Source: Ruminococcus sp. (GTDB lineage Bacteria; Bacillota; Clostridia; Oscillospirales; Ruminococcaceae). From it: DNA of 7,135 bases. Position 1 is the first letter of the stretch. Each line of letters starts with the position of its first letter. The notes below the pieces were generated by a model that saw only the letters and a program-made list of their open reading frames with translations, made no database searches and was not told where the DNA came from. The position numbers and the translations under genes were made by a program. The DNA is taken from contig JAISHJ010000110.1 in assembly GCA_031262625.1 (NCBI GenBank), positions 1 to 7,135 on the forward strand, written 5' to 3'. Below are positions 6,357-7,135 of the stretch, one piece after another.

Positions 6357-6410
6357 TTACTTTTTCTCCTGCGGCGATTTGAGAGTAAGTTCCGAAAATC
6401 TGCACTGCAT
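6357..6410 (-). CDS. Possible 17-aa ORF in the late operon
   Basis: ATG 6410 opens 17 codons (MQCRFSELTLKSPQEKK) with GGAG 8 nt upstream, ending 21 nt before the 120-aa gene. It fills the only sizeable gap (6336-6428) in an otherwise tightly packed operon. It may be a micro-ORF, the remnant of a larger gene lost by deletion, or chance. I cannot tell which. Confidence 0.2.
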   Translation of the reverse strand: MQCRFSELTLKSPQEKK

Positions 6411-6428
6411 GAGGAGCACTCCGAAAAC

Positions 6429-6761
6429 TCACGCGGCTCTGCCGTTCCCGAGAGTTATCTCGAGGTGATGGAGGATGTCTTCGGCGTAGAGATAGTCTAT
6501 CTTTTCGATAAGATAAACCGTATCTTCTATCCTCACCGAAAGCCGCTTTCTCCCCCCGCCTGTAAGAGAGAAATTTATATCGTGGGGAGTGCTGTTTTTA
6601 GCATCAAAAAAGATAGTAGAAGGTCCGTTGTCTTCAAGGTCAATCCGTACGTTAGAGACTTCTATTTCATCGACTGAAGTACTCCCCCACGCGCCGCTGT
6701 CCGTCTCGATTATCAGAGTAAATGAGTGCGGCAAAAACCGCTTCGGTATAGCTGGTGTCAT
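6429..6761 (-). CDS. Phage minor capsid / head-closure protein
   Basis: A 110-residue protein resembling the phage Minor_capsid_2 family. It has an N-terminal PKRFLPHSFTL segment (6-16), a central FFDAKNSTP motif (51-59) after a short Val/Arg/Asp strand, and a C-terminal HHLEITLG (98-105) after Y-L-I-E-K-I-D-Y-L-Y-A. These three blocks in this order are what I remember of the family; a profile search would settle it. Such proteins sit at the head-tail joint between connector and tail in siphophages of Firmicutes. It follows the connector-like gene by 41 nt. ATG 6761 has AAAGGA upstream with a rather long spacing of about 10 nt. There are no Cys and no membrane segment, consistent with a virion structural part. 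Confidence 0.75.
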   Translation of the reverse strand: MTPAIPKRFLPHSFTLIIETDSGAWGSTSVDEIEVSNVRIDLEDNGPSTIFFDAKNSTPHDINFSLTGGGRKRLSVRIEDTVYLIEKIDYLYAEDILHHLEITLGNGRAA

Positions 6762-6802
6762 TTGTTATTCATCCTTTCGGCTCCATAATCTAAGAGGAAA
6801 TG

Positions 6803-7135
6803 TCAAGCGACAACGGCGGTACTAAGGAGAAGCCCTGTATTATAAAGATAAAGCTTCGCGGCATCACAAAGTATATTTTTTCCGGAAGAAAATTCCTTGT
6901 CGGTAGTTACGGAGAATTTCCCGATACGGTAGGAAGCCCCCGCAGTGCTTTCCTTAATGCTGTCTGCCTGAACACAAACCGCTTTCTTTACGTCTTCAAG
7001 AAGATAGTAAGGCACATCAAAAAAGTCAAGCTTATTTATATTATTCGAGATAATATCTCCTGCGCGGGAGAGCTTATGATTAAGTTCGTCAGTATCGCCG
7101 GAAAATCCGGGGTTCCACTTTGTTATATAATAGTT
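6803..7135 (-). CDS. Phage head-tail connector-like protein, 5' end cut
   Basis: The frame is open from the window edge to TGA at 6805-6803, giving the last 110 residues; the true start lies outside the window. The GTG at 7015 is internal: coding continues upstream of it through a phage-like stretch (NYYITKWNPGF..., then L-N-H-K-L-S-R-A-G-D-I-I). The D-V-K-K-A-V-C-V-Q-A helix followed by a K-E-S-T-A-G-A-S-Y-R-I-G-K-F-S-V segment is typical of gp6-like head-tail connector proteins of Gram-positive phages, where it is part of the ring below the portal. It is the most upstream gene seen here and precedes the minor capsid gene in the usual order. The assignment rests on pattern recognition of these two blocks and on context. 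Confidence 0.65.
   Translation of the reverse strand, partial: NYYITKWNPGFSGDTDELNHKLSRAGDIISNNINKLDFFDVPYYLLEDVKKAVCVQADSIKESTAGASYRIGKFSVTTDKEFSSGKNILCDAAKLYLYNTGLLLSTAVVA

Larger units (their letters stand above)
2970..7135 (-). mobile_element. Prophage late region, right part cut by window
   Basis: All genes from the right window edge to about 2970 lie on the - strand with short gaps or overlaps and phage late functions: connector, minor capsid, tail tip, hub/receptor binding, holin, endolysin, terminator. No integrase, repressor, terminase, portal or attachment repeat is visible, so the exact end is unknown; the boundary is set at the last hairpin. The + strand signalling gene beyond it looks like host chromosome. 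The usual tail tube and tape-measure genes are absent from the visible order. Confidence 0.8.

Noticed and set aside
6283..6825. Several + strand ORFs of 61-108 codons opposite the capsid and tail-tip genes
   Set aside because: Antisense shadows with no ribosome sites or family features, mutually overlapping.

Overview
This looks like a chromosome–prophage junction from a Gram-positive, low-to-moderate GC member of the Clostridia (Firmicutes), quite possibly a gut species. The reasons are strong GGAGG-type ribosome binding sites, a TTG start, a Cache-HAMP-GGDEF-EAL sensor of clostridial type, and a temperate-phage lysis cassette built from a phage_holin_4-type holin and a GH25 endolysin. The genus cannot be fixed from the sequence.

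Left part (about 1-2660, + strand): an AT-rich leader, then one large gene for a membrane-bound cyclic-di-GMP enzyme (extracytoplasmic Cache sensor, HAMP, GGDEF, EAL). It is probably a host gene. It ends at a perfect 12-bp hairpin that works as a two-way terminator.

Middle (2660-3010, - strand): a very small transcription unit. A near-consensus promoter (TTGACA, 17 bp, TATACT) drives a 16-codon leader ORF and, one base after its stop, a 49-aa protein of unknown function. It ends in the shared two-way terminator. It may be prophage cargo or the first host gene beside the phage end. No attachment site can be recognised.

Right part (2970-7135, - strand, reading from the right edge leftwards): phage late genes in one tightly packed operon. 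They are a head-tail connector-like protein (cut by the window edge), a minor capsid/head-closure protein, a possible 17-aa ORF, a 120-aa tail-tip-type protein, a large hub/receptor-binding-type tail protein, a holin and an endolysin, followed by a long hairpin terminator.

Two things stand out. First, the large tail ORF has no ATG/GTG/TTG start next to its Shine-Dalgarno-like sequence. The stop of the 120-aa gene before it lies in CTT TGA C, the same heptamer used for +1 frameshifting in the release factor 2 gene (prfB), and a +1 shift there would run exactly into the large ORF and give one protein of about 755 aa. The choice between frameshift, non-AUG start (ATC) and a lesion is open. Second, the module steps from the head-closure gene straight to the tail tip: no tail tube, chaperone or tape-measure gene lies between them. 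That points to either an internally deleted prophage or an unusually compact particle.
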